DNA of 64,000 nt from Rachycentron canadum. Taxonomy: Eukaryota > Chordata > Actinopteri > Carangiformes > Rachycentridae. Of the stretch, positions 1-12,421 are shown piece after piece. The stretch is from NCBI GenBank assembly GCA_038496675.1, contig CM076669.1, positions 3,829,492-3,893,491 of the forward strand, given 5' to 3'. Position 1 is the stretch's first letter; every line of letters begins with the position of its first letter. The notes below the pieces were generated by a model, which saw nothing but the letters and a program-made list of their open reading frames with translations, did not search any database and was not told where the DNA came from. The position numbers and the translations under genes were made by a program.

Positions 1-1619
1 ATAAGGATAGAAATTCATCAGCGCAAACACATAGAAACGTGTGGTTTTGCAACCTGTTTTCAATGAGAAGAGGTTGATAATTTCAGTGAAAGGAAGCCAT
101 TCCGGTGGTTTCATGGTGGTGTTAACGCAGCTGGATACGGTGTTGGTTTTGTGGCGGGTGAAAACACAGGTGCCGGTAAAGCCAGAGGAAATGCTTTACA
201 GCCTGTACACAAACACATCTCCTGTAATTTCTCCTCTTAAGATTTTCAGCCTGAACGTTCACGTTGGCTACTTGACAGCTTCTGAGATTTAATCTGTAAA
301 GAGTGTCCCGACTTGTCATGAGAGGCTGTTTTCTCTCTCCGAACTGTCTGCCTGTTGTCACGTTGATGTGTGGGTTCTCTCATAATGACTCGATGACATC
401 AGGTCCTTGTTTGCTTGGCTGTATAATAATCAGCGGTAGCGTCTCAATCACTCTGCTATGTCAACATGGTCCTCCCTGTTCTGGCTTGCTCTGATGCTCC
501 TCAGGTAGAAAAACATTCCTGATGCGTGTGTGCATGCATGTATGTGTCTTCATGTGCTATTAAGTAAAACCAAAGAGCACGGATGGTTTCTGAGGACAGA
601 GCTGGATATTTTTAGGTGAGGGACTCCGGTGAAGGCGGTTCAGCCTGGCTTCCTATGCCCCAATCTTCTCATTTCCTCTGCAAGCGAATCACAGCTCATG
701 GGATAATACTGAACATATGACTCAGTTATACAGCACATGCTTCTTCTGACCATACTGCGAAAGGAGGAGGAGAAAAAAATACTTTCCATATTTCCTGCCT
801 TAATTTTCCTCCTCCTGCCTTCCTGAGGAGCCGGTTGCAGCAGATGTGCAGAAGCTCAGATTTAGCCTATGGTTCTAACAGCCAGTGCACAGATAGACCT
901 CGGGTATTGCTCGAGCACCTGCCCTTTTGACCTCTGGCTTTGTTTTGTCCATTTCTTTGCTAACGTTATATTAAAGTCCATGGCATCAGTTCTCATCTAT
1001 ACCGAGTTCTCAACCAATAACTGCATTTGAGTTCGATTTTCCTTCGATTTCGCCCCAAAGGAGCAGTGTGTGCCATTGTTTTCCTTGTTGTTACCTATTC
1101 CTTTGCTAAATGTGGAAGTGGTTAATAATTAAGACTGTTTGTGTACGTTCATAATCTTGTAGAAGTCTGTTCAGTATTAAACATCCGACATGACACCTGC
1201 CTCCTGTCTGTGCACAGCCCTGTATGAACTGCACGTCTTCTCTGCAGACATTAGCGGTTTCTAAATATTTCTAGCCACTAACTGACAGGTGTAACTGTTC
1301 TGTAACTAACTGATACACCAACTGACAAACTGAAGTGAAGAGTAAAAGATGTCTGATGGACTACGGTTGATATCCGAACTGAAACTTGACAAATGATGAT
1401 AATGATAATAATGTTGGGAACTAAATTAGGCTGCACTGCAAAGAAGATAAGACAACATAACCTAAAATAGAAAATGTCAATAACATCTGAATAAATTAAG
1501 AAATTATGTCATTTCCTACTCAATCTCCGCTAAGTCATGCTACAGTGTTTTCTTGACTGTAGTTCATTGCTCTTGATTAGTCTTTAGTCATTAAGACATT
1601 TCTGTACTATTTCCTGATA

Positions 1620-1770
1620 AGGCAGCATTTATGAAGTGTTTATTAGTGGTAATTAATAAGAGTTATAAATCACAACATTTGCTCCTGCTTTATAGATCAG
1701 TTAAAAGCCATAAATAGAAGTAATGTTTGGGTTATCAGATTATGGAAAATCCTCCTCAAGCTCCTTTTAG
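1620..1770 (+). repeat. Degenerate interspersed repeat related to 62640-62760
   Basis: This stretch shares 'TTATTAGTGG' and 'TATGGAAAATCCT' blocks, in the same order and similar spacing, with the reverse complement of 62640-62760, the right arm of the inverted-repeat element in elapor2 intron 1. It looks like an old, diverged copy in the opposite orientation. The match is by eye and the borders are approximate. Confidence 0.45.
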
Positions 1771-2920
1771 CCCACTAATTCTTTAGGAAACTGCGGATTT
1801 GATGTATTGCTGAGCCCAATCATACATTAACATTTAGCCTATTATTGCAGGGGACTAACTTTTGTTTAATGGCTCATTAGAAAACTGAGAAACCCCAATA
1901 TCTTTCCTGCTCCACGGCCCAAATCTGGTCCACATACAGCACAACTGTCAGATGCTACTTGCACATCTGGACCAGAAAATCTTCTGCCTTTCAGCTAATA
2001 TTGGAGGATAATAGTCAGAATCTGTCCAGATGTGGGACAAACTTGGGCCGAGGATCCAGGCTTGTTTCATTTTTGTTAATTCCATACAAAACATTTACAG
2101 CGGCAAACCTGTTGATGTATTCAAAAGTGTGAAACCATATTTTTTTTGTGTTGTTATAGAGTAGGAACACACAGCAATGTTATTACCCAAACATTTTATT
2201 TTAACAGGGCAAGAAAGTCTTTATTCCACCAACAGATTGAAAATATAAAAAATGTAATAAAAACATCTCTTGCCATCAACAGGTTTTGCATACAACAGCT
2301 TATAAACACAACTTGTAAACACTTTATAAATGGGGCTTTATCAGCAAGTGGTACCAACATTTTAATGGTGCGACCAGTAAATACAAATAACTTTATGTTT
2401 AAAATACTAATGGATTTGTGAATGGCTGGTGGAACCGAATCCAGGACCTCTGGGTGCCGGTTGCTGTGTGACACCCATAGTAGACCAGTTTCAGGGCGTC
2501 TGTCTCGGGGTGATGGGTGCTGCCAAAGAGGGGCATTGTGACTCCCAGCGAGAGGAGGGGAGGGTGGGGGAGTTATTGTCCCTGAGCCCGCGGGAGCTGC
2601 CATGCGCTCCAGGGCCAATAGCAACACAAGAATGCTCATAGGACAAAGGCCATAACTCTATTCTATAGCAACACAAGTGGGGCATTGTGTTCATACAGGC
2701 ATGCACACACACTCATATACACACATGCATGCATTCGCCATCACTACAATAATACACATGCACACACACATAAACTATACCGGAGCAAACTATGCATCTG
2801 TGTGAGCATGCCAAACACTCATTCATCAACCAGTTTCCCACACCATGCAACCCCCCACAGGACATCTCCATCACAGGCTGAGAATGGCCAATCAATCTGA
2901 GGACAATGAGTGAGCGAGCA

Positions 2921-2948
<28 letters not shown>
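2921..2948. repeat. (GA)n microsatellite
   Basis: Fourteen uninterrupted AG units in intergenic DNA downstream of ntn4. Confidence 0.95.
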
Positions 2949-2951
<3 letters not shown>

Positions 2952-3059
2952 GTCCATGGTTCAGATGAAGCAGTGTGTGTGCTTGTATTATGTCTACACC
3001 TCAAGGCCAGTTCCCACCATGTCAAATACCTCCATCCCCGTCTAACCTGGAGGTCTGAG

Positions 3060-3925
3060 CAGTGATGGAAGAAGGACTCAGGTACTTTACTTGAGTAAAA
3101 GTACCATTACAACACTGCAAATATACTGCACAAACCCAAAGTAAAAATCGATTTAAAATCCATTTTGCTGTTGCAGCCGGTGGAACAAGTTAGAGATATT
3201 TTACATAATGTTAATCCAGCGGTTCCCAACGTTGGGTTCGGGCCACCTAGAGTGGGTCACAAAATGAGTCTGAGGGACTGTCAGATGATTAATGGGGCAG
3301 GAGAAAGGAATAAAGTTCAGCTACACATTTGCGTTTTTTCATTTTTTCTATAATCTTGGTGAAATATCAGATAAAAAAAGATGGATAAATATCGGATGAT
3401 GACACTGTAACATTCCTCAATTAAAACATGTTTTCCTTTAAGTGACAGGTGTTTTTTACATCATCACACTGTGTCTTCTTCTATAATAGTTCAGCGATGC
3501 ACAACTGGAAAATTTGCACCACCACTTCTTTATCTCATGCACCGAACTCCTAATGTGTGCCCAACATTAGTGGATTGAAAAGTGCTTGAATTTGTATTTG
3601 TTCTTGCTGATTTTCTGGAAATGGTTAGAATTTGCAATTAATTTGATTGAGACTTGTGTTTGAATGAACAAAACTGAATGGCCAGGAGGTGTGACTACTG
3701 ACTGCTTTTTGGTAAAAGGAAAACATCGGGATGATTTTTCCCATTTCATTGTGATTTATGAGTTTATTTAAACCTTAATCTGCGAAGCAACAAGTGACTC
3801 AAACTGTTGGCTGAATGTTGTGGAGTAAAAAGTACAATTTTTTCACATTAGTGAAGTATAAAGTTGGAAGAACTCAAGTAAAGAACAGTACTTGAGTAAA
3901 AGTACTCAGTTACTCTCCACCATTG
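3060..3925 (+). mobile_element. Non-autonomous hAT-like element (TACTTGAG family)
   Basis: The ends are imperfect terminal inverted repeats: the left begins CAGTGATGGAAGAAGGACTC, and the reverse complement of the right begins CAATGGTGGAGAGTAACTGA. Both are followed by TACTTTTACTCAAGTAC-type motifs. Flanking octamers ggtctgag (3052-3059) and gcactgag (3926-3933) agree at 6 of 8 positions, consistent with an old 8-bp hAT target duplication. The middle (3210-3310) contains the 'GGTTCCCAAC...GGGTCAC' block common in percomorph repeats. No transposase frame is present, so it depended on an autonomous partner. A partial copy in opposite orientation lies at 39590-39960. Confidence 0.75.
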
Positions 3926-3949
3926 GCACTGAGGCATTTCTCCCAGTCA

Positions 3950-4290
3950 CATTCCTCTTCCCGTATGCACTCGTTCACCCTTCCCTTCCCCTGCTGTCTG
4001 GAAACAGCTCGGCAGAAATGAGGAGGAGCCGTGACCCCTCTGCCACAAATCTGTGAATGGGCCACGAATGAGGAAACGTGGGTACAAGAGGCTATCCGGC
4101 CTCGGCTGTGAGAAAACATGCACTCCCTCTCCTCGGCCGAGGTGAGGCCGGCAGACAGGTGAGTGACCTCTGACCCGGCCTGCCGCGCAGCGCTGCTCGA
4201 TGCGCCAGGAATGTGTCCACACCTCTCGGCCAACCACGTCACGGCGAGCGGGCGAGGAGGAGGTGGAAAACACGCACTCTGTCTAAACCC
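3950..4290. promoter_or_regulatory. CpG-rich non-coding patch downstream of ntn4
   Basis: Against an AT-rich background this stretch is GC- and CpG-rich and includes a perfect 12-bp palindrome CCTCGGCCGAGG at 4131-4142. No exon with matching splice sites is seen. It could be a distal regulatory element, an unannotated promoter or an old pseudo-exon. Only composition supports a function. Confidence 0.25.
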
Positions 4291-5075
4291 AAACAGAGTG
4301 TGTGTGTGTGCTCGCCCCGGCCTCTCTGTTATGGTCTACATTCTGTGGCGCTGTGTGAATGTAGGGGTGAGTGTTTTGGGAAGGAGAGTGATGGATAACT
4401 TAATCTGAAGGGACACGCAGAGAGGAAAGGGAGGTGCGTGTGTGAGAGAAAGAGCAGGGTGATAAGGATATTTTTGTCCAATTTATGTGAAGTATTTCAA
4501 GGCCTGGACAGTTATATCAACTGTTGTTGAGAGTTGGCATTCACGTCCTGGCATAGTTCTGCTCCGCAACAAGGTTTCAATGACGAGGAAAGATATCTGC
4601 TCAATGACAAGCAGATAAAAACTTATAACTTATAACAAATGGTGTTATTTTTGTACTTCTTTGCCATCATGTCAGTCAGTAATAAGATTTTACTGGCCAA
4701 GTAAAGGGCTGAGATCACTATAAACATCACTATAAAGAAGAGAAGAAACTCCCAGGTATAAAACAATAAGTCTGGTTTTAATTTCAGTTTGTTTACAACC
4801 TGTATGATTGTGTGACTCACTATCATTTTCTCTTTGTTATCATATCTCAAAAAAGGCTGTTTTGCAACATTACTGTTATTATTCCTGTTGAGCCCCTTTT
4901 TTACATTGCCGGAGTTTAATATCAGTACCAGCAGTAAATAAATCAAAGCTCTTTTTAATTTTTGGATCTGTGTCCTATTGATTTCAGATGGAAGTCATCA
5001 CAAGTAGCTTCTTGTCGCTATCTGGTGCCGTTACGTTTGTCGTATAAAATGGTGGAAAGCTGATTTTGTCAGCTC

Positions 5076-5107
5076 AAGCTAGCTAGCTATATTTAGCTAG
5101 CTAGCTT
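5076..5107. repeat. Perfect 14-bp inverted repeat of AGCT units
   Basis: Arms at 5076-5089 and 5094-5107 are exact reverse complements built from AGCTAGCT, separated by a 4-nt TATT loop. It sits among many GCTA/GTTAGC motifs between 5060 and 5290. This looks like simple-sequence expansion rather than a designed regulatory site. Confidence 0.85.
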
Positions 5108-5609
5108 CATTAGCTTCGAAAATAATATGAAGTAAATACATAAATGACAATGGCTCTGCGAGTTGCTTGATAATGCTGTCTCTGGGTATAAAATCTGAAC
5201 AATGTAAAACTACCAAACAATTGATAGCTATGTGCTAGCAAGCTAAAGGACTGAGGCTAACGTTAGCTTAAAGCCCAAGAAAACGGGTAAAACTGTGTCG
5301 CTGCTTTTAATCAAAAAATGATCAGGAAAATGTAAAATTAAACTATTATCATGTTATTTCTCTCTTGTTTAATTCCTGTGTTTTGATACCTATCTTACTA
5401 GAAAAACATACTTTGACAAGCTACAAAGAATTTATGCTTATTTCTCATTGCTGATTGTATTTCTACTTAAACAGATTTCAGGAAAAGGACTAACCAATGT
5501 CTTTGGTAAATATAATGCTACCAAAACCAACAACCAAGTCATTAACCTTACATTAATGTTACATAGCAAGACAGTTAGCTGAACAAGCTAACGTTGGCAG
5601 CTTACACTG

Positions 5610-5820
5610 TTTATTTTATTGGAAAAGTGCTAAATAAAACAACAATTCTTTGCATAGGAAGGAGAGCAGTCCAAAATTATACTGTGAGTGGTCGCAGCCT
5701 CATCCTTGTTTGTTGAAGAGGTTTAGCTAACTGCTAATCGTGTGCGCAATGTTATTATTAACTGGCCAAACCTCCGCAAATAAGACTCAAATTGTAATAA
5801 ACCAGAACTGTCCTTTTAAT
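5610..5820 (-). terminator. Candidate ntn4 polyadenylation signals
   Basis: On the minus strand there is ATTAAA (5815-5820) and two overlapping AATAAA hexamers (5610-5620), the first suitable signals after a roughly 1.2-1.4 kb 3' UTR. Which one is used cannot be told without transcripts. The interval 5821-6980 holds (CT)n (6133-6166) and (CA)n (6354-6390) tracts that would lie in the UTR. Confidence 0.35.
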
Positions 5821-6129
5821 ATAACCATACATGGACAAAAAAACAAAACAAAAAAAAAACCAAAAAAAAAAACAAAACAGAGAGAGAAAGAGGAACAATA
5901 ATATTTATATAGATATATACAAATAATACTGTACAGGAGCACAAAGGAAGGAATAAGAGGGATTTTCTGAAGTCAGCAGTGGAATGTAATATGAGATGAA
6001 TCAATATACAGTACGTAACATAATCATAAACATTGGAGCGGCTGTTTTTTTTTTTTAAAGAAATCTGAAGAAAAGCTGAAAAGCCTGACTGAATCTGGAC
6101 TGTGCTCGTAGTATACTGCTGCATTCAAC

Positions 6130-6132
<3 letters not shown>

Positions 6133-6166
<34 letters not shown>
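6133..6166. repeat. (CT)n microsatellite
   Basis: Seventeen CT units, within the probable 3' UTR of ntn4, where they read as (GA)n in the transcript. Confidence 0.95.
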
Positions 6167-6352
6167 GCTCGCATACAAACACACACACATTTGCAAAAAC
6201 AGGCAAATACATTCACGTTTGGGGGTAAAACCCATTCACTCTGATTTCAACACAGGCACACCTGGACTGGCTAAGGTTAAACCACCTGTAGTGGCTTGTA
6301 TGGCTTGTTCAGCGTCACTCTGGGTGCTTTGCACATCATGTCTGCAGCTCAA

Positions 6353-6383
<31 letters not shown>

Positions 6384-6980
6384 CACACTGCTGCTTCTGT
6401 GAATGTGTGTCCACTGTAATGCAGCACATAAGGGACGGGCGTACTCCATTCACGGTCCGTGTCGGGGCAGGGTTGATTTCATCTTCCTCTTGTTGCGTGT
6501 CCATATTCCCTCAGTCCGTCTTAGGCTAAAGTGCTGCAGAGAGGAGGGAATCCAGTTTCGTGTGTGTCTATGTGTTTTAACGTTTGTCAGTGGGTCCATT
6601 CAGTCATTCAAAACAGAGAACTCTTGGTCATAGCGCTGAAATCCTCAATTTCTTGAGCTGCAGCAGCAACAGCAAAGGAAATGTTTGCTTGAATCCTACA
6701 TAAGAATGTAAGAGCGGCAGTTTTGCTCAGATGCGAGGCAGATACGTCTGAATTAAAAATTACATCCTGTGTGCTTTTAGCTTTTGAAGTCCACCACTAG
6801 TTTTATGCTCTCATTGGACAACAGCAGGGAATTGGAGGGGGGGTTCAAATGTCTGTCCAATCCCCTGAAATCCTGCTTGGTTCAATATTCCACATCTGGA
6901 GGACAAGGTAACACAAATTCACGGCATACAGTCTCATCGGTCCACGTGTCCGTCGTGCCTCCAGTGCTTCAGCTGTCTGT

Positions 6981-8230
6981 CTACCAGTTACAGTCTGTCT
7001 TGAGTAGTGTGAGGACTTTGCGCCCCAAGCTGGCTTTCCACGGCTTGACAAAGCTCTTCATGTTGACCAGGAGGCGGACCTGTTTACGGTCCGTGTGTCC
7101 TGCCACCAGATACTCCACCCCTGAGAAATGAGATGAAAGGGAAAGCAATTTAAACCTTTAAAAAACTCAATGAAATATGCAACACTTCTGGCCTTTATGC
7201 CTATGGTGTGTGCTGTCTTAGTCAAGTGTGTGTGTGTGTGTTTATGAATTTGCATCTGACCTGGGTTGAGGATGGGGCAAGTGCAGCCCCGTGCGGTCCA
7301 GGACTCGGGGTAAAGGGTGACTCGACCTCGCTGTATCTTCACCTTGGTGTTCTGACTGAGCACCTTCTGAACTTTGACCTCCACCTCGGCGTGGGAGCCC
7401 TTATCGTGGGCTGACAGCACTTTCACCTTCAGCACTAAGAGTCAGGTAAAAGAAAACAGAGTGTCTGACTTAATTAGAGTTTGTGCGTTTTTTGCCAGGT
7501 GTCAAACTAAAATTTTAAAATGCTGTGAGATGTACAGCTAAGAAGAAGGATTTAATGTCTTCTGTACAAAGTAAAACTCAACTGGAGGTTAATGGAGATG
7601 TTGAAGAGAGCTGTCGTGGATCTTTAGTGACTAACTTGCTGGGTGTTTGACAGCTGGACAAACTTCAAAAGGAGGTTTATGTGATTATTATAAGTTTTCT
7701 TTCCAGTTTGATCTGAAATTCAGATGAGTTATGCTTTGCCCAGAGGGTTTGGAGCTAAATCTGAATGAATGCTACAGACCTGGTTGGACCTAAGATAATT
7801 GTAGTTTTGAGGGAAATGATTTTGACAACAACTGGACTGATGATGTCACCGTCAAGATGAATTGCAATAACCCTGGTGCGCTCATAACTTTTCCTTTAAG
7901 TGTCATCGGATCAAAATGTAGCTTTTTCATCAGGCTTAGTCCACAGTGTTGGACGTCTGAGCCTAAACCGAACTTTACTTTAACTGTTAACTGGGACAAA
8001 GTTTAGAAAAAATAATAAATTGATAAAGACATGACCAACGGGAATTTAAAAATATGCTTGAATATTAGCTTTCCAGAAAATGAAAACAGGAATCAGAACA
8101 AGATGTTTGTGTTCTTACCATATGCATAATTCATGGTGCAGAAGAGTTTGCTGTTGGTCAGCGCCTGCTCTTTGCACTCACACTTCTCTGCAGGGGACAA
8201 ACACAGACACACGTTTAATATTTATAACAT

Positions 8231-8263
<33 letters not shown>

Positions 8264-8413
8264 TCTCAGATACTGTACGTGGCGTCCTAAGAATGCAAGA
8301 GCAGTGTGTGTGTCCGGTGAGGAATGTGCTTATGAAAGCTGCAGTTACATGGAGGTGGTGGTGTTGATGGTGAGGGGTCTAAGAGAAGGGACACTTGGAA
8401 ACTATCCATGCAT

Positions 8414-8453
<40 letters not shown>

Positions 8454-8555
8454 CCACACAACCATCTTTGTTCCATGCTCTTCTAAGGCTCTTTCGAGAC
8501 TTTCATTACTTAACCATTAATGCTTGGTCACTGGACTGTGGAGGAAGATGAATAA

Positions 8556-8586
<31 letters not shown>

Positions 8587-10406
8587 CTGTAGCTCACCTG
8601 AGTAGTGGAGGGCAGAGAAGAGTTCGTCTGCTCTGAAGATTCTGACCGGCTCGCTGGAGTTTCCCTCTAAGTTGTACAGGTCCAGATCAGAGCTGCACAA
8701 ATACATTACAACATTATGACACACACCTCTGGAGCTCCATCAGCTTATAATGAAAACTGGTGGATTTCCATGAAGTTTTCTATGGATATTCATGGTCCAC
8801 AGAGGATGAAGTCTTGTGTTTTAACTTCAACATGAAATATATAACATATAATAGAAATACTGTGGTCAGGTTGCTATGAACTTACAGAAGGACAACATGC
8901 TCCAAAGGGAACAAAACCTCAGAGGGAATCACCACAATCAATGCATTTGCTCATCAAGACTCCAGACATTTATATGGTCTTTTTAAAGGTTCAATCATTG
9001 ATACATTAATTTCCCAATTGAAAACCATCTTGAAAGTGTTAAATCATCTCTTTATTATTTTATGGTGTAATGATGATTGCTGTCTCCAGGGTGTAAGAAT
9101 ATAACATGGGTACAACCTCTGTAACAAGACACCATGTTTTGGTCTTATTCTTTAAAGGCGTCTTACAGTTTCTATCCATGTGCATGAACTTTCAGATACG
9201 TGTTGTGTGTGAATGCAGGCTGCTGACTCCTGCTCTCATTTTACTTCACATAAAAATAACTTGCGGTGTCTCTATGGAACCGGTATCAGGAAAGAAAAAG
9301 GTTTTTACTCACCCAAACATACAGTCTCCGGTGAATGGGTCACAGTCGCCTGCGCAGTCGCATGGACGGCATCCGTATTCGTGGAAACCCCAGTATCCCA
9401 CCATGCACCTGTCGCACTGGGCTCCACCTACTCCAGGTTTGCAGATGCAGTTTCCGTTGGAGGGGTCGCAGGGTGAGCCGTCGGCCAAGTGGAAGGGCAT
9501 GGAGCCCAGGGGGTGACAGTTGCACGCTGGCAATGAAAAAAGGTGAAATCAATTTAGCAACTTTAACTTTTCAAAATCTCACTTTCTGAGCACTTTGAGC
9601 AAATTTCATTAAAAGGGATGCAGTGATTAATACTTTCCCAAATATAACATCCTATGCTGCTTAACATGCTAATGAGTTTCCCATGTATGCTAATCCTGGT
9701 TTTCTGTACCGTCTTAAAAACTTTAGTTAAACAAAGTGGATCATTATAGTTTGAGTATATAATCCAGAACCATCATAATCCCACAACATTTAGAGTCAAC
9801 GCTGATGTTAGCGGCTTGGTGACGCAGCAAATTTTCGTTTGTCTTTAACACTACCACTGACAACCCTTCGAATTAATAGTCTGACCTGACAATGGCATTA
9901 TATGAAAATATAAGGGATTGCAAAGGTGTTTGCAGTCCATCCTCTGGGGAGCATGAATGTTTGAACCAAATCAATCTGTCGCTGTATCTCATTCAAAGCT
10001 GAAAATGTGAACCTCACAGTGGTGCTGACAGGAAAAATCAGGGGATGAATAAAGTGAGTAGGACACAGCATCTGGGGACCATGAGTCTCTGATGAAAAAT
10101 AAGAAGAAATAGCAAAGTAATCAAAATCTGTATTAAAAAAAAAAAAAAAAAAAGAAAGGAGAAAATAACTAAGTGGAGCCATGAGTCCAAAGGGCTTTCT
10201 AAGATGACACTTTACTGACCTGCAAGTTATAATTTATCACCAGGGCTGGTGATAAATTAGAATTTCATCATTCATCAATTGTTGTATTTGTGTCGTTGTC
10301 GAAGCTCATAATACAAAGGCCTCTCTCTTCTTCTTATCTCCCTCCCTCATGTCCCCTCTAATTGTGTGCTGATAGAGTGTACTTTAAACAACCTCCAAAA
10401 ACAATA

Positions 10407-10459
<53 letters not shown>

Positions 10460-11882
10460 CTGAGAAAACCACTGTCTGCCGTCTTGCCCCTGAACTGGTA
10501 CCTTGCAGGAGGAGGTGTCTTTCTTTCCTCATAAATCTGGTGGTGACGTGATGAAGGACTGGTTGAAGACGAGGACAGAGAAACATAGAGGGGGTGTTGT
10601 TTGTGGGCACTTTCTCTTCTGTTTAATGATGCATGAAGCCTGACTGGCAGTGAATGACTCTAACTTACTGTGCACCCTGAGGCCTGTCTCTCTGGCCTCT
10701 TCTTTTTATATTTTTTTTATGATTAATGCTGCTTTTGATTATAGATTATAGGAAAAATAAAATAATATTTCATACAAAGTCATAGTTTTATTTAAGGAGG
10801 TTTCTCAAATCAAACTACCTGACATCCTGCTAATAAATGGAGAAATCTTTGCCTTTTTGTTTGACTGTCCTTCAATTTTCATCCATTCGGACCCAAGAGG
10901 GTGCATTGTTTGATGAACTGATCTCGAGAGACATTAAATTAGACGTGTTGCAAAGGTGGCTGCGCCCCGGCCAAAGCATTAAAAACTCTTCACTGCAGCA
11001 AAACCTGCGGAAGCACAACAACAAAGCAAAATTCACTTGAACAGATCGCTTTGTTTGAGACACAGCAACAGGAAGACAGCATCATTGTGTTCACTTTTCA
11101 TCCCCCCCCCCACCACTCTGATATGTTGGATGGATTATTGACAAGCAATTTATGCACCGGTGCTGTTAATGCAAAGCAACGTTTCACCGTGTGTCACCTG
11201 ACGTTGAATATTTTCTGTTTCCTTTAGAGTAAATACTGATTCAGTTCAGGTCAAAGGTTGGTGGTTAAATTAATCTACACACACACATTCATGTCAGTTT
11301 ATTAGACAAACGTAGATAAAACTTACGCAGTGTAATAAAATAACCCTACAATAAATCCTATAAATCCTGGTGTTATAATGTTAGGTGTTCCTAATATTTT
11401 GTCAATATTAATTCATATAAATATGGGATGGGCAAAATATTAGGAACACCTCTCAGTACAACCCAGTACAGTGAAGAAGACATCTTTTTTTAATCTTCAT
11501 TATTTTAATTTAACAATGATTTCTGTCACCAAACAGCGTTTAATAGGTATTTGATTAAATATTTATATATGTATTATATTTTCTTCCCATCTTTCCAGAT
11601 TGGAGATGTGATATATTTCTATATATAGATGAGTTTTCTCTGAATTTCCTCAATAATTAGCAGGAGTTGCAGGTTTCCCCATGTTTGGCTTCTTTGATTG
11701 CAGATGCATCATAAACGAGTCTTCGCCCAGTGAGGACGACGGCTCAACGACCCTCTAAACCAGACACTTTATCGGGCGAATCTCCGGGAACAGCAAAGAT
11801 AAGATAAACCTTATCATGAGATCCAACAGTGCAATATCAGCAAAATCATAAAGGTATCACATTCATGGACTTTATAGGTATA

Positions 11883-11922
<40 letters not shown>

Positions 11923-12385
11923 CAGTCAAATACTGGTCATATACCAAATATTACAAGACAAGATTTTTGTTTACGGACAGAGTTTTCAGTGTGTGTCTGT
12001 GTGTGTGTCTGTGTGTGCACACCCTATCTTCACCATTGTTTAGTGAGCAGCCTCCGCACGTTAATAATTAACGGAGATTACGGCTCTGCCTCAGTTCCTT
12101 GCAGAGCCGAAACACATGTGATGATGTGTTTAGTAAGCGTCTGTGTTTACATATGTGCGTGAGAGTTTATGAGCATTTGAAGGGGTCACTACACAAGGAC
12201 TCCCGTATGTAAATATACAGTGTGTGTGTGTGTGTGTGTGTATTTAAGAAAGCTGTGGGCTGCAGGAGCTCTGACAATGAAAACTTTATGAGCGTGTGCT
12301 GAGACATGACAGGACACCTGCCTGAGCAACCACAAAAAAATACCCAGGGCAGATAACGAACCTGCCCCCCCCCAAACTCACACAC

Positions 12386-12421
<36 letters not shown>

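Larger units (their letters stand above)
1..5600. other. Intergenic DNA downstream of ntn4
   Basis: No convincing coding exon is visible on either strand. The stretch holds the hAT-like element at 3060-3925, a (GA)n run, a repeat remnant near 1620-1770, a CpG-rich patch near 3950-4290, and AT-rich DNA with AGCT/GCTA simple motifs near 5000-5300. Short open frames here lack splice sites in matching phase and resemble no family I recognise. It lies beyond the 3' end of ntn4, and the next gene is outside the window. Confidence 0.7.

Noticed and set aside
2196..2639. 147-codon minus-strand open frame
   Set aside because: No matching splice signals, no recognisable domain, and low-complexity Pro/Ser region; probably chance.
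3910..4273. Two overlapping minus-strand open frames of about 110 codons
   Set aside because: They arise from a CpG-rich patch; composition is Arg/Ser/Gly biased, the two frames overlap, and no domain is recognisable.
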